From assembly GCF_020424085.1 (NCBI RefSeq), contig NZ_CP080203.1, forward strand, positions 310,001 to 374,000: a stretch of 64,000 nt of DNA, read 5' to 3'. The translations under genes were made by a program, and so were the position numbers. A model generated the notes under the pieces. That model saw nothing but the letters and a program-made list of their open reading frames with translations, was not told the DNA's origin and did not search any database. The DNA comes from Mycetocola spongiae (GTDB taxonomy: Bacteria; Actinomycetota; Actinomycetes; Actinomycetales; Microbacteriaceae). This document shows, piece by piece, positions 63,168-64,000 of this stretch. The stretch's first letter is position 1, and each line of letters opens with the position of its first letter.

Positions 63168-63904
63168 CGATCGGTCCTTCCTGATACCAGCTGCGTGTCG
63201 ACAAATTCCCGGTTGGTGAGGTTGGGCACATCGATGTACTCGCGCACATCGAGATCGTTCTGCCTTCCGTTCACATCCGCGGTGATGATGGTTTGCTCCC
63301 GGCCGAGCACCACGAGGCGTTCAAGAAGCTTCGCGGAGGCCCGAACGCTGGTGAGGTTATCGATCCCGCCCACCACGAGGATCTCGGGGCGGCGGGCATT
63401 GGCCGCGGCAATCCGAAATAGGGCCGCGGTCAGCTCGGGCAGTTCCTCCACCATCGAGTTCAGCTCGGGCAGCTCCAGGTCACCAAATACGGGGCGGCAG
63501 AGCTCCTCGAGGTGCTCCTGGCGCGCGGGGGCAACCCAGCGATACCAGCGGTCCTGCCAGCGCAGCTGCTCGGTGACGATATCGCGCACCCGGATGGCCT
63601 GCGGGATCTCGTCCACCTCGTTGATAAAGCACACATTGGAGCGCTTAAATAGCTCGTGTGGTGCGTTCAGTTCGCCAAATGAAGTCACGCTGCCGGTGGA
63701 GGGTTTCATTCTTCCGGCGAGGGTCAGGAGCAGTGCCGTGCGGCCGCGCCCACCCTCGCCCACGAGGACGGTCACGCCGCCGCGCTGCACGGTGAGACTC
63801 ACGGGGCCATAAATATGACCCCAGGATGCCTCAACATTCACCTCGTCCAGGGCCAGGATGACCTCGTTGCCGTGCTGGATGGGAGGGGAGAGCTCCGCGG
63901 TCAC
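63164..63904 (-). CDS. ABC-type ATP-binding protein with degenerate catalytic motifs (possibly incomplete 5' end)
   Basis: At least 246 residues. The ABC fold is recognisable (LTVQRGGVTVLVGEGG, then an RVRDIVTEQL helical region), but the key motifs are altered. Walker A is GEGGRGRT with Arg55 in place of Lys; the signature reads LPELT where LSGGQ belongs; the Walker B Asp-Glu is replaced in ILVVGGID. ATP hydrolysis is therefore doubtful. The GTG at 63904 is used here, but the frame stays open to the window end (64000), so the gene may start further out. It is coupled to YhgE/Pip and is likely a structural or regulatory partner. Confidence 0.75.
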   Translation of the reverse strand: MTAELSPPIQHGNEVILALDEVNVEASWGHIYGPVSLTVQRGGVTVLVGEGGRGRTALLLTLAGRMKPSTGSVTSFGELNAPHELFKRSNVCFINEVDEIPQAIRVRDIVTEQLRWQDRWYRWVAPARQEHLEELCRPVFGDLELPELNSMVEELPELTAALFRIAAANARRPEILVVGGIDNLTSVRASAKLLERLVVLGREQTIITADVNGRQNDLDVREYIDVPNLTNREFVDTQLVSGRTDR

Positions 63905-64000
63905 GGTATCGGCGGTGGGCTCGGAGGGGGTGTGTTCCGTGCCGGGTGCGGCGATCGGGCTGGTGGTGGCCTCGTGCCGGGGGACATGTGCGGCATGTGT

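Noticed and set aside
45345-64000. Prophage or transposon interpretation of the right-hand region
   Set aside because: No integrase, transposase, terminase, capsid or insertion-sequence ends were seen; genes are metabolic, transport or envelope types.

Overview
The window is GC-rich bacterial chromosome. Its gene content and order point to an actinobacterium of the order Micrococcales, most likely a member or close relative of Microbacteriaceae: a conserved backbone comEC-holA-rpsT-lepA-hemW-hrcA-dnaJ-rsmE-HIT-phoH-ybeY-CorC/HlyC-era, then leuA-recO-uppS-dusB-dgt-dnaG-tRNA-Asn, with frequent GTG starts, -10 boxes placed only 6 nt before start codons, and family-5 peptide importers. The organism call rests on gene order and style, not on a marker-gene search.

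Layout. 1-6174: competence channel ComEC and Pol III delta (HolA), separated by a small accessory islet (a MmyB-like regulator divergent from a short-chain dehydrogenase) with different codon usage. 6175-6888: gene-free, with a 145-bp tandem duplication and a short-period repeat. 6889-20162: housekeeping backbone (membrane protein, S20, LepA, HemW, the CIRCE-controlled hrcA-dnaJ operon, RsmE, HIT protein, PhoH, YbeY, a CBS-domain membrane protein, Era). A striking array of about twenty 21-bp repeats sits upstream of lepA. 20263-33019: accessory block between era and leuA, consisting of a NarL-type two-component system, a MacB-like ABC exporter and an oligopeptide importer (two tandem paralogous binding proteins divergent from two permeases and a fused OppDF ATPase). 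33277-44693: leuA behind a leucine-rich leader peptide and attenuator-like hairpins, then DUF805, a TRIC-type channel, recO-uppS, a CyoE-like heme o synthase, dusB-dgt, dnaG and an orphan ABC ATPase. 44803-45149: two identical tRNA-Asn genes, each with its own terminator.

45345-64000 is accessory. It opens with a large cell-surface protein of five DUF11-type repeats and a degenerate sorting signal. A convergent operon follows, encoding a complete family-5 ABC importer (binding protein, two permeases, two ATPases) whose last gene is an unusual fusion of a GH1 beta-glucosidase to a protein-tyrosine-phosphatase-like domain. A divergent TetR gene and a perfect 16-bp palindrome suggest local control. 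The right end reads on the minus strand: a degenerate ABC ATPase, a YhgE/Pip membrane protein, glutamate decarboxylase, a small multi-pass protein, a bile-salt-hydrolase/penicillin-acylase-type enzyme and a NIPA/DMT transporter. This looks like an acid/bile/envelope-stress neighbourhood, but no GadC antiporter is present.

The most promising candidate for an undescribed system is the transporter-GH1/phosphatase-TetR locus (48857-56756). The leuA leader, the repeat arrays and the nucleotide-binding-defective ABC partner of YhgE are the next most interesting.
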